Assembly: GCA_960531495.1 (NCBI GenBank)
Contig: OY482853.1
Coordinates: forward strand, 6,620,522 to 6,684,521
DNA from: Zeus faber
Lineage: Eukaryota; Chordata; Actinopteri; Zeiformes; Zeidae
Direction: 5' to 3'
DNA length: 64,000 bases
This document shows, one piece after another, positions 62,721 to 64,000 of the stretch. The number at the start of each line of letters is the position of its first letter. Position 1 is the stretch's first letter. The notes beneath the pieces are model-generated. The model saw only the letters and a program-made list of their open reading frames with translations, was not told the origin of the DNA and searched no databases. Position numbers and translations under genes: made by a program.

Positions 62721-64000
62721 TGGCCCCAGCCCCTAAATGGATTACATAGAAATGATGATATATTTATTATATATACTTCTATATTATATATTATATTAAA
62801 CTAACTATTGAACTCACTTACCTTTAACTTTTATTTCATTAAAAATACATGCTCACATGGCCGGCTCCCCAGTGTGAACGCGGCTGCTTCGACTCTGTGT
62901 GACTGGGAGCGTGAAGCAGGATGGTGTCGGACCAACGCCAGCTCAGCCCAATTTCCCTGTGATGGCGAAAGCTGACACATCTAGAAGAAGGCGACGCTTT
63001 CTCAGTGCGACACCGGGCAATCAGCACGAAGGAGCAGGAGTACGAACAGAGCGCACACTCCAAGAATGGACCACGAAGAGAACGGAGGACGCGGGGCAGG
63101 AGGATTTCAGTCAGGTATAGGGTGTATTTATAGTATCGTGCACTTTCTTTGGTTCGAATGGAAGGTAATCTATGGACTTGATCCTCCCAGCTCAGCAGGG
63201 AAGTGGATAATTGGGCGGAGGCAAGCAGGGCGGCGAGGTATTTCAAGCCGCCTCCACTCCAAATCTGACAGCGAGCCCCGACTTCATCCATCCCCCCATC
63301 TCTCCACGTCGTCCGGCCCACCACCGCGGGATGCATGGAGGGCAGGTGGAGGGAGAGGAGGAGGACCGTGGAGTGTGCAGCGTGGATTTAGAGGCAGAGC
63401 CACCGTGAATGGGAGCCGTGGGGAATAGGGGGGTGAAGGAGAAAGGAATATATATATATATATATAAAAATATAAAGGTGCAGAGGGGGTGGTTTGGCTT
63501 GCTCAGAGCTGCTGCATGGGTAATCGTTTATTTTTTGAGAACTGAGGGAAGGCTCAGACACAAGCCTCTATAAATGGAATTTGGTTTCAATACAGGGGCA
63601 CACATACACAAACAAAGGTGCATTCACACCACCCTTCTCTCAGTATCCCTGACATTTATTAACCGTCCTATAATATTACTATAAGATTATTATGACTACT
63701 CAGTACACAGACACATGCAAGGATAATCAGATAAATGTTCTTGGACTAAATGTCTATCTGCGCTGTACATGTGCCAATGTGCCTGCCGTGTGATAGAAGG
63801 CGTGGTCTCTAACAAAAGTCCCTTGTTACCTTCATCTTCTTACATCTATACCCAATTATGCCTTTCAGACTGTGTTTATGTTTACAACGGTGAGGATCGC
63901 TACATAAGTACAGTACTGTTGTTACCGTTGTACTGTTTCCACAACCACAAATTAGAAACAAGCATAAAGAAAATCATAAAACAAGATTTAGACACAATTA

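Larger units (their letters stand above)
62137..64000 (-). other. tyw1: tyw1 intron (partial)
   Basis: This lies upstream of exon 62026-62136 and runs off the right edge. It contains the (GGA)n tract at 62151-62201 and the repeat remnant at 62494-62720. The next upstream exon (expected to end with a motif like FLDSLKAL) was not found. The 165-codon minus frame at 62839-63336 resembles nothing known and lacks splice support. Confidence 0.7.

Noticed and set aside
62839-63336. 165-codon minus frame considered as an upstream tyw1 exon
   Set aside because: Does not resemble the TYW1 segment that precedes RTVYRLTLV, and has no suitable donor in phase.

Overview
This is a teleost fish nuclear window. 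The evidence is split vertebrate exons with clean GT/AG borders, very dense (CA)n/(CT)n/(AT)n/(GATA)n microsatellites, Tc1/mariner relics, several hAT-type miniature elements, tRNA-derived SINEs and CR1/L2-type LINE ends. The species cannot be named from the sequence. There is no prokaryotic gene structure, and nearly all long open frames are simple-repeat or chance frames.

Two host genes can be supported, both on the minus strand. (1) caln1 (calneuron 1): the conserved first coding exon lies at 9376-9497. A phase-compatible candidate alternative N-terminal exon lies at 19971-20173, and a CpG-rich promoter/5' exon with a strong splice donor lies at about 21398-21960. The EF-hand exons would be left of base 1. 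(2) tyw1 (tRNA-Phe 4-demethylwyosine synthase): the last three coding exons lie at 62026-62136, 52594-52761 and 43667-43888, in perfect frame with each other, followed by a probable 3'UTR to about 42.3 kb. Its upstream exons (flavodoxin and radical-SAM parts) lie right of base 64000. The two genes are unrelated in function: one is a Golgi/neuronal Ca2+-sensor-like protein, the other a tRNA-modifying enzyme.

Layout: 1-9375 is caln1 intron (two opposed copies of one hAT-type miniature element, a SINE, a LINE end). 9376-21960 holds caln1 5' exons and introns. 21970-42290 is intergenic and repeat-rich (degenerate Tc1 at 25.2-26.3 kb, hAT-type elements at 29.4 and 35.3 kb, a TTAA-flanked element at 33.1-33.6 kb). 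42.3-62.1 kb is the 3' part of tyw1, whose last intron carries a 1.57-kb Tc1/mariner element 93 bp from the acceptor. Its other intron carries a 0.93-kb TTAA-flanked miniature element and a solo LTR. The rest is microsatellite and unrecognised unique DNA.

I found no convincing undescribed system. The most useful leads are the alternative caln1 N-terminus, the caln1-tyw1 adjacency, a (TCC)n microsatellite serving as the polypyrimidine tract of a tyw1 exon, a DD37E-like transposase spacing, a 20-bp perfect hairpin inside the solo LTR, and repeat families present twice in the window that I cannot name.
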